Program-made: the position numbers and the translations under genes | Assembly (NCBI GenBank): GCA_002295705.1 | Contig: DBHP01000091.1 | Coordinates: 50,112-114,111, forward strand | DNA from: Candidatus Neomicrothrix sp. UBA825 | GTDB lineage: Bacteria > Actinomycetota > Acidimicrobiia > Acidimicrobiales > UBA8592 | DNA: 64,000 nucleotides | Reading direction: 5' to 3' | Notes under the pieces: generated by a model | Seen by the model: the letters and a program-made list of their open reading frames with translations, nothing else | The model's database searches: none | What the model was told of the DNA's origin: nothing | Shown: positions 37,869-46,853 of the stretch, one piece after another | Numbering within the stretch: position 1 is the stretch's first letter | Layout: each line of letters opens with the position of its first letter

Positions 37869-37874
37869 ATGATA
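37869..37874 (-). promoter_or_regulatory. Putative -10 box of rplU-rpmA
   Basis: TATCAT on the minus strand, then GCAAAT, then ATG 37862, would give leaderless rplU mRNA. No convincing -35 was found. Confidence 0.35.
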
Positions 37875-37920
37875 TTCGGTTTACTCCGAAATACCGACTA
37901 TTCTCTCAAAAGCTTGTTTA

Positions 37921-39441
37921 TTATTCATGCGCTTTGGTGAATGTTTGTGTTAGCCCTTCGCCGATTCTTTTTCTTGTCATTTCAACTAGTCCAAGTTCCG
38001 AAATTCCAAAGACCTGAGTACGAGTTTTATCTCTTGCTAGCTCTGCACGGAATGTTTTCATAACCTCATTTCGATGTTCAGCTTTCTCCATATCTACGAA
38101 GTCGATGACAATAATTCCTCCGATATCCCTGAGGCGTAGCTGGTGGGCTACTTCTTTAGCTGCTTCAAGATTGTTGCGATAGACAGTTTCCTCCAAGCTT
38201 GAGGTTCCCACGTTCTTTCCTGTGTTCACATCAATCACAGTAAGCGCCTCCGTATGTTCAATGATTAACGAACCTCCTGACGGAAGCCAGACCTTGCTGT
38301 CAAGAGCTTTAGCCAACTGCTCTTCTACATAAAAGCGCTCGAATAGGTCAACATCCTCGATAGCACTGTCATGATATTCAATACGTTCCGCAAGAGCGGG
38401 AGCAACTGTTGCTAAGTACGATTTAGCTTCCTCAAATAGCTCGGCATCATCAATGATGACTGATCGATATTCCTTATTAAATTCCTCTCTAATCATTCGG
38501 AAAGGCATCTCAGGCTCTCGGTAAAGCAGTTTAGGAGTCGTCGCTTTTGAGCACTGTTTTTCGATTTCTAACCATTGATTGATTAGGCGTGACACGTCTT
38601 GCTCAATCTCTTCTTTCGTTATGTGTTGGGCAGCAGTTCGGACAATAACACCATGTTCTGCCGGTTTTGCCTTCTCCAGAATTTGACGCAGTCGCTTCCG
38701 TTCCTTTTCTGGCAACCTTTTTGAAATCCCAAATGTTTCAGTATTTGGAACAAGGACTACGAATCTACCGGCCAGGGAAATTTCTTGAGTTAATCTCGCA
38801 CCTTTGTGCGCAATTGGATTCTTAGTAACTTGACATAAGATTGATTCTTTGTTCTTTAGTGCTTCTTCGATTCGTGTTGTTTCGTTTGATTTACTTGAGG
38901 CATTCTTTATCAGATCACTTTGATAGAGGACCGCATTTTTAGGAGTCCCGATATCAACAAATGCTGCTTCCATCCCTGGAAGAACATTCTCTACTTTCCC
39001 CATGTAGATGTTTCCATGAATTTCACTGATATCATCTGCGGGTCGTGAGACGTAGAATTCAATCAGTGATCGCCCTTCAAGCATTGCTATCTGAGTTACA
39101 TTATCCTCTACGTGAACCACCATTGTGTAACGCCCCACAGCCTTACCTTTACGCTCTCGTCCTCGACGTTTTTTTAAAGTTTCGTCATCAAGTTCAACAG
39201 AAATATTAGCTGTATTCTCGCGACTTGAGTTCCCAGACTTTGACCGGCGTCGTTTACGCTTCTTTTTCCCTTGCGAACCAGTTTTTGGTGCGTTTGGCGC
39301 TGGTCTTGAATCTCCTATCTTGGGTTTAGCGTAACCAGATCCATTTTCGGAGTTTGATTCCAGTTTTTGGGAATTATTCTCCGGTTCTACTTTACCTGCT
39401 TGCGCATTTGTGTCTTTTTCACGATTCTCTTGTTCGTCCAT
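37921..39441 (-). CDS. rne: Ribonuclease E/G family protein lacking the zinc-link tail
   Basis: This endoribonuclease handles mRNA decay and rRNA processing. The start is taken at ATG 39441 (506 residues), because it clears the preceding gene by 16 bases and has an AAGGG upstream; the frame is open to 39483. About 75 charged, basic residues lead into the S1-like domain (GKVENVLPGMEAAFVDIG). The catalytic aspartates are in VIDVNTGKNVG and IVIDFVDME. The protein stops shortly after MTRKRIGEGL, so the CxxC zinc-link that tetramerises RNase E/G is absent. No frameshift is seen: the following codons encode no cysteines. Confidence 0.9.
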   Translation of the reverse strand: MDEQENREKDTNAQAGKVEPENNSQKLESNSENGSGYAKPKIGDSRPAPNAPKTGSQGKKKRKRRRSKSGNSSRENTANISVELDDETLKKRRGRERKGKAVGRYTMVVHVEDNVTQIAMLEGRSLIEFYVSRPADDISEIHGNIYMGKVENVLPGMEAAFVDIGTPKNAVLYQSDLIKNASSKSNETTRIEEALKNKESILCQVTKNPIAHKGARLTQEISLAGRFVVLVPNTETFGISKRLPEKERKRLRQILEKAKPAEHGVIVRTAAQHITKEEIEQDVSRLINQWLEIEKQCSKATTPKLLYREPEMPFRMIREEFNKEYRSVIIDDAELFEEAKSYLATVAPALAERIEYHDSAIEDVDLFERFYVEEQLAKALDSKVWLPSGGSLIIEHTEALTVIDVNTGKNVGTSSLEETVYRNNLEAAKEVAHQLRLRDIGGIIVIDFVDMEKAEHRNEVMKTFRAELARDKTRTQVFGISELGLVEMTRKRIGEGLTQTFTKAHE

Positions 39442-39457
39442 CTTTTCTTTTCCCTTC

Positions 39458-40174
39458 TCATGGTGAACACAGTTCCAAATCAAAGTCGAGACAATCTCCC
39501 AAATCGAGTGGATCTATTTGATTATCCCCTGTGTCAATAAATTGTTTTAAACGCCGCAGCTTAACCATGGTTAGGTTTGGTTCAGCTGATGTTAAGAATT
39601 CACTTGGCCGCAAAGATCTTGGCTGAGTTTTTAATTCTGCTTGTATGATCGGTCTTTTCATTAAAGTGCTTTCCAAAAGCTCAATTTCACGGATATACGG
39701 GCGGATATCATCAACTACTTTCTTTCCTTTACGAGTTCGTTCAACTATTAATTCTTTAGAATTAAGAACTAGATTCACCCATTTATTCACTACTTCTATA
39801 TTTTCTTTAACTTGAATCTCCCAAACTGTTGAGGTCACAGATTGTTGAAGAGAGATATATTTACTCTGCATTTTTACCATTCCTGTGATCGCAATTCCTT
39901 CGGGGAGTACTTTAGTTAAGACTTCTGGTATTGATGAGATGTTTGAAGTCTCATATTTTTGATCGTCTAAATGAAAATCAAGGTATTCACATTCTGACTC
40001 GGCACCGGTAGGTAAAGCCAAGCCAAATGCAATTTTAGGTCTTGGGGAGAAACCTTCACTGTATACCAGTGGAATTTCTGCACGGCGAAGTGACCTTTCC
40101 CATACTTTTGCTATGTCTCTATGACTCGCAAATCTAATTTTTCCAACTTTGGTCGTTTGTAGCCGTAGTATCAT
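39458..40174 (-). CDS. Radical-SAM-linked protein (TIGR03936/DUF2344 family)
   Basis: The start at ATG 40174 lies one base after the stop of the upstream radical SAM gene and gives 238 residues, the usual length. The frame is open 50 codons further up, but those codons are antisense-free overlap with the neighbour. The conserved block is GKIRFASHRDIAKVWERSLRRAEIPLVYSEGFSPRPK cut across residues 10-50, then AFGLALPTGAESECEY. It is always found next to the TIGR03960 radical SAM gene, often before rne, as here. Its function is unknown; an RNA or translation link is inferred from location. Confidence 0.85.
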   Translation of the reverse strand: MILRLQTTKVGKIRFASHRDIAKVWERSLRRAEIPLVYSEGFSPRPKIAFGLALPTGAESECEYLDFHLDDQKYETSNISSIPEVLTKVLPEGIAITGMVKMQSKYISLQQSVTSTVWEIQVKENIEVVNKWVNLVLNSKELIVERTRKGKKVVDDIRPYIREIELLESTLMKRPIIQAELKTQPRSLRPSEFLTSAEPNLTMVKLRRLKQFIDTGDNQIDPLDLGDCLDFDLELCSP

Positions 40175-40175
40175 T

Positions 40176-42125
40176 TTATCTAGCTTTACTTGAGATCTGC
40201 AGAAGTTGGGGGGCGAAGCTTCCATTGTCAAGGTCTTGCCATGTACCTTGACTGCCACCGACTGGAGGCGACGTTGAAGCGACCACATGGTCCAATCCGT
40301 AGCCGGTACATGCGCCGCAATCATAGCAAGGCGTCCATCTGCAATCTTCTAGTCCTTTTTCCTCAAGGGCATCTCGCCATTCCTGCCATAGGAAGTCCTT
40401 ATACAGTCCGGCATCTAGGTGATCCCATGGAAGAGGCTCTTCAACATTTCGGTGTCGGTATGCAAACCATTCGTATTCTAGGTCCGCCTTTTCCATTGCA
40501 GAGATCCACAAATCGAGATTGAAATATTCGCTCCATTCTTGGAAAGTTCCTCCTGTAGACCACACTTCTTTTAAGACTTCTCCAAGTCTCCTGTCACCTC
40601 GACTTAATATTCCCTCCACTAATGTTGCCTTGGGGTCATGCCATTTAAGTTTCACTCCTTTTGTTTTCCGAACTTCGTCTTTTAGCATGTGTACTTTTCG
40701 GTTCAGTTCTTCGAGGGTGTTCTGCCCGAACCATTGGAAAGGAGTGAAGGGCTTGGGGACAAATCCCCCGACACTTACCGTAACTGATGCAGCACTCGTG
40801 TAGCGTTTCCCGATCGCAACACAGTTTGCAGCCAAACGTGCTATTCCGAGAGTATCTTCGTCGGTTTCTGTTGGTAGCCCTATTAGGAAGTAAAGTTTCA
40901 TTCTTCGCCAACCCTGTGAGAATGCTGATTCAACCGCTCCATACAGATCTTCTTCGCGGATTAGTTTGTTTATGACTTGCCTCATCCTCCATGTCCCCGC
41001 CTCTGGAGCAAAAGTTAACCCTGTTCGCCGTGCATTTTGTATGCTCGCAGCGATATCTACTGTGAATGCGTCTACGCGCAAAGATGGAAGCGAGATGCTC
41101 ACTTGACCGCAATTTACTGGGTCAGCGACAGTTTCTTCTACCACATCTTTTATACCGCTGTAATCTGCCGTGGAAAGAGACGTCAACGCTACCTCATCAT
41201 ATCCTGTTCGCTTTAGGCCCGACTGGATCATAGTTCGTACCTGCTCATCAGATCTTTCTCTGACAGGCCTGGTAATCATTCCTGCTTGGCAAAACCGGCA
41301 ACCTCGTGTGCAACCTCTGAATACTTCCACATTCAATCGGTCGTGTACTACTTCAGTAATAGGAACTAATTGCTCTTTAGGATAGGGCCACTCTTCAAGA
41401 TCAATGATGGTTCTCTTTTCGATAAGTTCTGGCACTTCGTCATTGATAGGTTTTAGGATCTGGGCGCCATTCATATCGTAAGTAGATTCGTACATGCTGG
41501 GAACATAGACACCTTCGATACGTGATAGCTCTAAAAGTAATTCATGCCGATTTTGCGAAACGCTTTTGCTTGATTTGAACTGATGGATAACCCCCGTAAT
41601 GTCAGAAACAACTTCTTCCCCGTCCCCCAATGCAAAGAAGTCCACGATATCTGCAAGTGGCTCAGGGTTATAGACACAATGTCCACCTGCTCCAATGAGG
41701 GGGTGCTTGCCATCTCGGTCCGAAGACATCACAGGTACACCTGCAAGGTCTAAGCAATTTATAAGATTGGTGTACACAAGCTCTGAGGACAGATTAAATG
41801 CAATCACATCGAATTCATTTGCTGGCCGGTGTGTATCCACGCTAAATAGCGGTATGCGCTCCCTTCGCATAATTTCCTCTAAATCAACCCACGGCGCATA
41901 TGCTCGCTCTGCTTCTGCAATCGGAGACTCATTGAGGATCTCATACAGAATTTGCAATCCCTGATTAGGAAGGCCCACTTCGTAGACATCGGGGTATGTT
42001 AGCAACCATGCAACATTTGATTGCTTGTGTGATGGGGTCTGTGCACCTTGTTCAAGACCAATATAGCGTGCTGGCTTTTCGACTAGATCCAAGTAACCTT
42101 CGAGTGTTTGCCATATGGAGCTCAT
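40176..42125 (-). CDS. B12-binding-like radical SAM protein (TIGR03960 family)
   Basis: The 649-residue protein has an N-terminal cobalamin-binding-like Rossmann region (about 30-180), then a radical SAM core with the [4Fe-4S] motif CTRGCRFC near residue 270. The C-terminal part contains a CYDCGACTGYG cysteine cluster that could bind a second metal centre. AAGGGA precedes ATG 42125. It is paired with the TIGR03936 gene and rne. The substrate is not established for this family. Confidence 0.88.
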   Translation of the reverse strand: MSSIWQTLEGYLDLVEKPARYIGLEQGAQTPSHKQSNVAWLLTYPDVYEVGLPNQGLQILYEILNESPIAEAERAYAPWVDLEEIMRRERIPLFSVDTHRPANEFDVIAFNLSSELVYTNLINCLDLAGVPVMSSDRDGKHPLIGAGGHCVYNPEPLADIVDFFALGDGEEVVSDITGVIHQFKSSKSVSQNRHELLLELSRIEGVYVPSMYESTYDMNGAQILKPINDEVPELIEKRTIIDLEEWPYPKEQLVPITEVVHDRLNVEVFRGCTRGCRFCQAGMITRPVRERSDEQVRTMIQSGLKRTGYDEVALTSLSTADYSGIKDVVEETVADPVNCGQVSISLPSLRVDAFTVDIAASIQNARRTGLTFAPEAGTWRMRQVINKLIREEDLYGAVESAFSQGWRRMKLYFLIGLPTETDEDTLGIARLAANCVAIGKRYTSAASVTVSVGGFVPKPFTPFQWFGQNTLEELNRKVHMLKDEVRKTKGVKLKWHDPKATLVEGILSRGDRRLGEVLKEVWSTGGTFQEWSEYFNLDLWISAMEKADLEYEWFAYRHRNVEEPLPWDHLDAGLYKDFLWQEWRDALEEKGLEDCRWTPCYDCGACTGYGLDHVVASTSPPVGGSQGTWQDLDNGSFAPQLLQISSKAR

Positions 42126-42176
42126 TCACAGTCCCTTTCCGGTACCTTATCCTACTACCCAGAGAGCGTTATAGTA

Positions 42177-43331
42177 TTAAACAACCTGATATCGACGCAT
42201 ATGTATGTTGAGAACAAGGCCTACTCCAACGAAACAGGAAACTGCCGAGGACCCACCATAGGATACAAAGGGTATTGGAATTCCTGTAATGGGCATTATC
42301 CCTAGCGTCATTCCTACTGACTGAAACATCTGGAAAGCAAAAAGTGTCAGTACGCCGCAACATATCAAAGTTCCCAGTAAGTCCGGTGATTTCCGAGCTG
42401 TGCGCATGCAGCGCCACATTACGATAGCAAATAATGCTAATACGATGACAGATCCAACAAAGCCGAATTCTTCGCCGATAACGGAGAAAATAAAATCTGT
42501 GTGTTGTTCAGGAACAAACTCTCCACGCGTTTGTTGGCCTTGTCCAAAGCCTTGACCGGTTAATCCCCCACTTCCGATAGCAATTTGCGCTTGTGTTTGC
42601 TGGTACGCTGCTTCGGTCTGGCTGGAAGCAGGATCAATGAATGATGTGAGTCTGTCTTGCTGGTAGTCCTGCAGTACACCGCTGCTCCAAACTAATGCAG
42701 ATAGGATTACGCCTACGACTGTGAGCACAAATATATGCCTCGTTTGTGCCCCTGCAACGAGCAACATTCCCATTGTTATGGCTATGAACACAAGAGCGGT
42801 GCCAACGTCTGTTTCTAACAGGATTAGTCCGATCGGGATTATACCTAGCAAAAGACCATTACCTAATTGACGAGCATCCAAGCGCCCATTAAATCTCTCA
42901 AGGTAGTTAGCAAGCATGAAGATATAAGCAATTTTGCATAGTTCTGATGGCTGAAGTTGGAAGCTCCCAAATTCAAACCATGCTTTTGTTCCATTTCTCT
43001 CGACTCCAAGCGGCGTTAGGACCAGCAGAAGGAGGAACATTCCACCCCAGAAGACCGCAGGTACCCAATCTCGAATTCTTCGATAAGGGAAATAAGCTGC
43101 TGTAGCCATTGCTACTACTCCTGCTACGAGGAAAAGCAATTGTCGATTCAGGTATGCTCTGTCGTATGAGTCTGGATCATTTCCCCGAGTAGCACTGTAA
43201 ACCATGAATGCCCCAATGATGGCTAGAGCAATACTGCTCAGCACGAGGGCTATATCTACGTGTAGCCAAGGCGACCAAGGGTCACCAGTTGGGTTCAAAT
43301 TAAGATTTTTTCGGTTTCTTCGAGTCTTCAC
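42177..43331 (-). CDS. rodA: Peptidoglycan glycosyltransferase RodA
   Basis: This SEDS-family polymerase of the elongasome has 384 residues and about 10 membrane helices. LNRQLLFLVAGVVAM, QPSELCKIAYI, LLETDVGTALVF and the C-terminal PITGIPIPFVSYGGSS are characteristic. It overlaps mrdA by four bases, so polymerase and cognate transpeptidase are co-translated. Confidence 0.93.
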   Translation of the reverse strand: MKTRRNRKNLNLNPTGDPWSPWLHVDIALVLSSIALAIIGAFMVYSATRGNDPDSYDRAYLNRQLLFLVAGVVAMATAAYFPYRRIRDWVPAVFWGGMFLLLLVLTPLGVERNGTKAWFEFGSFQLQPSELCKIAYIFMLANYLERFNGRLDARQLGNGLLLGIIPIGLILLETDVGTALVFIAITMGMLLVAGAQTRHIFVLTVVGVILSALVWSSGVLQDYQQDRLTSFIDPASSQTEAAYQQTQAQIAIGSGGLTGQGFGQGQQTRGEFVPEQHTDFIFSVIGEEFGFVGSVIVLALFAIVMWRCMRTARKSPDLLGTLICCGVLTLFAFQMFQSVGMTLGIMPITGIPIPFVSYGGSSAVSCFVGVGLVLNIHMRRYQVV

Positions 43332-45436
43332 GAACTACTATCTTCCTCATTTGTATTTTCCATTTCAGTAACCGGATTGAGCGATGACTTTACAGCCTGT
43401 TCTTTTGCTATTTCATCCTTTTCAGCTTGACTCAGAAAAGCAGGCACTCTTTCTAAAGCTATGCTCTCAAAATATCTTCTGATTACTGGTGCCGCTACCT
43501 GACCTCCGAAACCCGCCTCTTCAAGAACGACTACAGCCACATATTCTGGATCTGGATTAGGTCCCCATCCCACAAATAACCCGTAGTCTGCAATCAATGC
43601 ATTTTCTACTTGTTTCTCAGAGGTTCCTGTCTTGCCTGAGACAGGCCACTGTTCGTGCGGAAAATCTTTGAAAGCATTATATGCAGTTCCTTCAGTTCCA
43701 ATTTCCGAGCGCCATGTTGTTACAGCAGCGAGGCCCTCAAGTATCGGATCTGAAAATGCATCTGGGAGAAAGATTTCTTTTAGTATTCTTGGAGCGAATT
43801 CAACTTGTGTCTCCCCCGTTATGGGGTCAAGAATGCGTTGCCCTAAGTTAGGTGCGTAAAGTGTCCCTCCATTAACTAATGCGGAATATGCATTTACGAT
43901 TTGAAGCGGAGTTGCTAAAACATCCCCTTGACCAATTGAGGTATTCAAAGTATCACCTGTTAGCCACTGACCGGTGAGGAATGCTTCTGGGTTCTCACGA
44001 TATGCGTCTCGCCGTGAGGCCGGGGTTGGAATTCTGCCGCTCCCTTCACCGGCAAGCGTGACTCCCGTTCGGCTACCATAGCCAAAACTTTTTGCCGCTA
44101 CCTGCACTGATTCAAGGTCAAAGCCTGGAAGAATATCGAAGCTAGCGGCAAGGTTGTAGAAGTAAACATCTGATGAATACGTCAACGCCAACCTTAGATC
44201 AACATCGCCGTAGGCAGCTTCGCCTGCGTTTTGAAATCGGCAGGTTCCACCCTCACAACTTGGAATTAGGAATACTCCTTCATCATAGAAGAAGTCGTCA
44301 ATGCTCAAAATTCCGCGGGAACCTATTAACCCTGTATCGAGTGCTGCATAGGCAGTAAAAGGTTTAAATGTTGATCCAGGAGGATATGTTCCCTGTATGG
44401 CTCGGTTAAGAAGTGGAAGATAATTTCCAGGATCAGTGAGTTCGTCAAAATCGTCATTACTTATCCCAGATACGAATAATTCAGGGTCAAATGATGGGTA
44501 AGAGGCCATAGCTACAATTGACCCGTTCCTTGGGTCCATCACGACCATTGCTCCCGCAGGTGCATTAAAGATCACGACTCCTTCTTCTTCAAACTTTGTT
44601 GGTTGTTGCTTAGCTATGGCTAACCCTCTGGCTAATTCTTGTTCGGCCAAAGCTTGAAGGTCTATATCGATTGTTAATTGAACATCGCTTCCCGCTTTGG
44701 CTGGAATTTCTTCATTGACTTCAAGAATATTGTTGAATTTGTCGACGGTAACTACTTTTGTTCCAGGCGTTCCTCGAAGTGCGTCCTCATAGAAGAGTTC
44801 AATTCCGCTTTTACCGATTTCATCGTTTGCCAGATATGTCTTTTCTTTAAGAGCGACAGAGGGCATTTCCTCTTCGCTGAGAAGACCGACATAGCCAAGA
44901 ATATGTGCAGCTAACGAACCGTATGGATAGTCACGAACAGTCGTGACTGTTGTATTAACTCCAGGGAATTTATATGAATACTCGGCAAGGTAAATTTGTA
45001 ATTCCTCAGAAATGTCCTGAACCACTGGCACCTCAGCAAATGGCCCATACCTGTTGGAACGATATGCTGAGTCGATTTCTTGCACTTTTGTAAGATTTCC
45101 AGAGCGACTTATTTCAGTAGCCAGATCAAAGAACAAGTCTTGCAAATCATCTGCAGCGACTGTAGACATTTCTTCTTTGTCAATTGTGACTAAAATCGAC
45201 GCCCTATTATCGACTAATACTCTTCCCTTTGCATCAAGAATTCTTCCACGTGGCGCAAGTTCAATTATAGTTTCGGTAGTGTTATCAGCCGCACGTTCGA
45301 CAAAAGCGGTTTCCTTAATCACTTGCAGATACCAAAGTCTGGCAATCAAAGGTACGAAAAGTGAAATCGCTACTGCTGCGAGTACTGCCAGTCTTAATCT
45401 ATGAGATTGAGGCAGATATCTTGAACTAACAGACAT
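43328..45436 (-). CDS. mrdA: Penicillin-binding protein 2 (elongasome transpeptidase)
   Basis: This class B PBP of 702 residues has one N-terminal membrane anchor (about 15-32). The pedestal/dimerisation domain (about 50-230) is followed by the transpeptidase domain. The catalytic Ser355 is in PGSTFK, the SxN-equivalent is YSSDVYFYN, and KTG is in VSGKTGTSEK. The C-terminal tail is acidic. AAGGGA precedes ATG 45436. The order mreB-mreC-mreD-mrdA-rodA is the classical one. Confidence 0.93.
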   Translation of the reverse strand: MSVSSRYLPQSHRLRLAVLAAVAISLFVPLIARLWYLQVIKETAFVERAADNTTETIIELAPRGRILDAKGRVLVDNRASILVTIDKEEMSTVAADDLQDLFFDLATEISRSGNLTKVQEIDSAYRSNRYGPFAEVPVVQDISEELQIYLAEYSYKFPGVNTTVTTVRDYPYGSLAAHILGYVGLLSEEEMPSVALKEKTYLANDEIGKSGIELFYEDALRGTPGTKVVTVDKFNNILEVNEEIPAKAGSDVQLTIDIDLQALAEQELARGLAIAKQQPTKFEEEGVVIFNAPAGAMVVMDPRNGSIVAMASYPSFDPELFVSGISNDDFDELTDPGNYLPLLNRAIQGTYPPGSTFKPFTAYAALDTGLIGSRGILSIDDFFYDEGVFLIPSCEGGTCRFQNAGEAAYGDVDLRLALTYSSDVYFYNLAASFDILPGFDLESVQVAAKSFGYGSRTGVTLAGEGSGRIPTPASRRDAYRENPEAFLTGQWLTGDTLNTSIGQGDVLATPLQIVNAYSALVNGGTLYAPNLGQRILDPITGETQVEFAPRILKEIFLPDAFSDPILEGLAAVTTWRSEIGTEGTAYNAFKDFPHEQWPVSGKTGTSEKQVENALIADYGLFVGWGPNPDPEYVAVVVLEEAGFGGQVAAPVIRRYFESIALERVPAFLSQAEKDEIAKEQAVKSSLNPVTEMENTNEEDSSS

Positions 45437-45445
45437 TTTGATCCC

Positions 45446-45982
45446 TTAGTTCCGCTGTACTCGTGTCATTGCGATTTGATTATTTCGGTAATTACCTTGG
45501 TGAAATACCCATTCCATCAAAAAATGCAGCAGCGGAATAAATAAGCCCGTGTAAAGACCTCCTACAACCAAAATTTTTCCAAAATTCTTGTTATAAAGAT
45601 TAGGTTCTGCAATAAGTTCCCCAAATAGGACGAAAGTAACCAAGCCCAAAACTATGCCTACGAGAGAAATTACGGTGCGGACGATCCTTTCAACGTCTTC
45701 AGCGATAAGTTCCGAAATTATTCCAAGCAAGTATCCGATTAACGCATATGTCAGGGCGCTTAATCCCATTGGGGAAGCGAGATATAAATCTACAAGAAAG
45801 CCGCTTGCAAAGCCCATTATGGCCCCATCGGTTGGGCCCCCATGCCAACCTGAAGCTACTGCTACTCCCAACATGATTTCGGGCATGACACCAAAAAATC
45901 GAATACTTGCGAACAACTCAAGTTGCAGTATCAAAAGAACTATCAGAACTGCGCCTGCTTTCACTAATCGAAAGAAAGTCAT
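45446..45982 (-). CDS. mreD: Rod shape-determining protein MreD
   Basis: This is a 178-residue integral membrane protein with about five or six helices. FFGVMPEIMLGVAVASGWHGGP, GFASGFLVDLYLASPMG and LSALTYALIGYLLG give the MreD pattern. It starts two bases after mreC and links MreC to the RodA-PBP2 complex. Confidence 0.87.
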   Translation of the reverse strand: MTFFRLVKAGAVLIVLLILQLELFASIRFFGVMPEIMLGVAVASGWHGGPTDGAIMGFASGFLVDLYLASPMGLSALTYALIGYLLGIISELIAEDVERIVRTVISLVGIVLGLVTFVLFGELIAEPNLYNKNFGKILVVGGLYTGLFIPLLHFLMEWVFHQGNYRNNQIAMTRVQRN

Positions 45983-45984
45983 TG

Positions 45985-46839
45985 CTAACCCCCCCCTGAG
46001 TCGGAAGTTACCGGCTGGTATAGGACAACTGTTACAAACTCTAGATTTTCTAATTGTCCCGTAGGCGCAACAACCAATTCTTTTTCAAGGTTAATCTCAT
46101 CTACAATGATTTCTAGAATCGTTCCGACAGCGAAACCACCGGGATAGGGACTTCTTTCAGAACCGCTTGTTACCATGATTGATCCGATTTCTACGTCAGT
46201 TGAGACTGGAATACCATCCGATACTTTCAAAGGCTGGCCTACGCCTCCTCCACTGAGAATTCCTATTTCGTTCGTTCCAACGGCTAGGACCCCCACATTA
46301 ACATTTGGGTCGGTGATAAGCCGCACACGCGAACTGCGCAGACCCGGATCCTCGATCCGTCCTATCAATCCACCTACCGATACGACAGCCATTCCTTCCC
46401 TAATTCCATTTTGTGTTCCTTTACCAATTTCGATCATGTAAGGATCAAAATTTGAGACTGATCGTGCAGTGATCTCTGCAACAATTGTTTCTTGGCCGCC
46501 TAGATTTTCGAGATCGAGTTGCGTTCGCAGTGCAGCTAACTCTTCAACCGCACCTTCAGTAGTTACGCGGTATTCAAGTAGCTCGCTCAATTGCTCGCGT
46601 AGAAGTGCATTTTCCTTTTCCAGAGTATCTCCTTCAGAAAGAGATTCCCAAGCATCCGCTATTGGGTCAAAAATTGTGCTTGCAATATTTCTGAATGGCT
46701 CGATAATAGCTGTAGTAGCCTTTCGAAGGTTTGCTAAGGGTTCGTACCCTCGAGCATCAAGAGAGATTAGCGTTACAGATGTCAATAGAAGAATTGCGAG
46801 TGTAAACCGAGAGCCACTGCTTCTTTGTGGCACAGCCAT
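45985..46839 (-). CDS. mreC: Rod shape-determining protein MreC
   Basis: This 284-residue bitopic protein has a membrane segment near 11-27, a coiled coil (about 65-110; ENALLREQLSELLEY) and the beta-rich MreC core (GMAVVSVGGLIGRIEDPG, SRVRLITDPNVNVGV). A strong GGGGAGG ribosome site precedes ATG 46839. It scaffolds PBP2 and activates the elongasome. Confidence 0.93.
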   Translation of the reverse strand: MAVPQRSSGSRFTLAILLLTSVTLISLDARGYEPLANLRKATTAIIEPFRNIASTIFDPIADAWESLSEGDTLEKENALLREQLSELLEYRVTTEGAVEELAALRTQLDLENLGGQETIVAEITARSVSNFDPYMIEIGKGTQNGIREGMAVVSVGGLIGRIEDPGLRSSRVRLITDPNVNVGVLAVGTNEIGILSGGGVGQPLKVSDGIPVSTDVEIGSIMVTSGSERSPYPGGFAVGTILEIIVDEINLEKELVVAPTGQLENLEFVTVVLYQPVTSDSGGG

Positions 46840-46853
46840 TCAAACCTCCCCTT

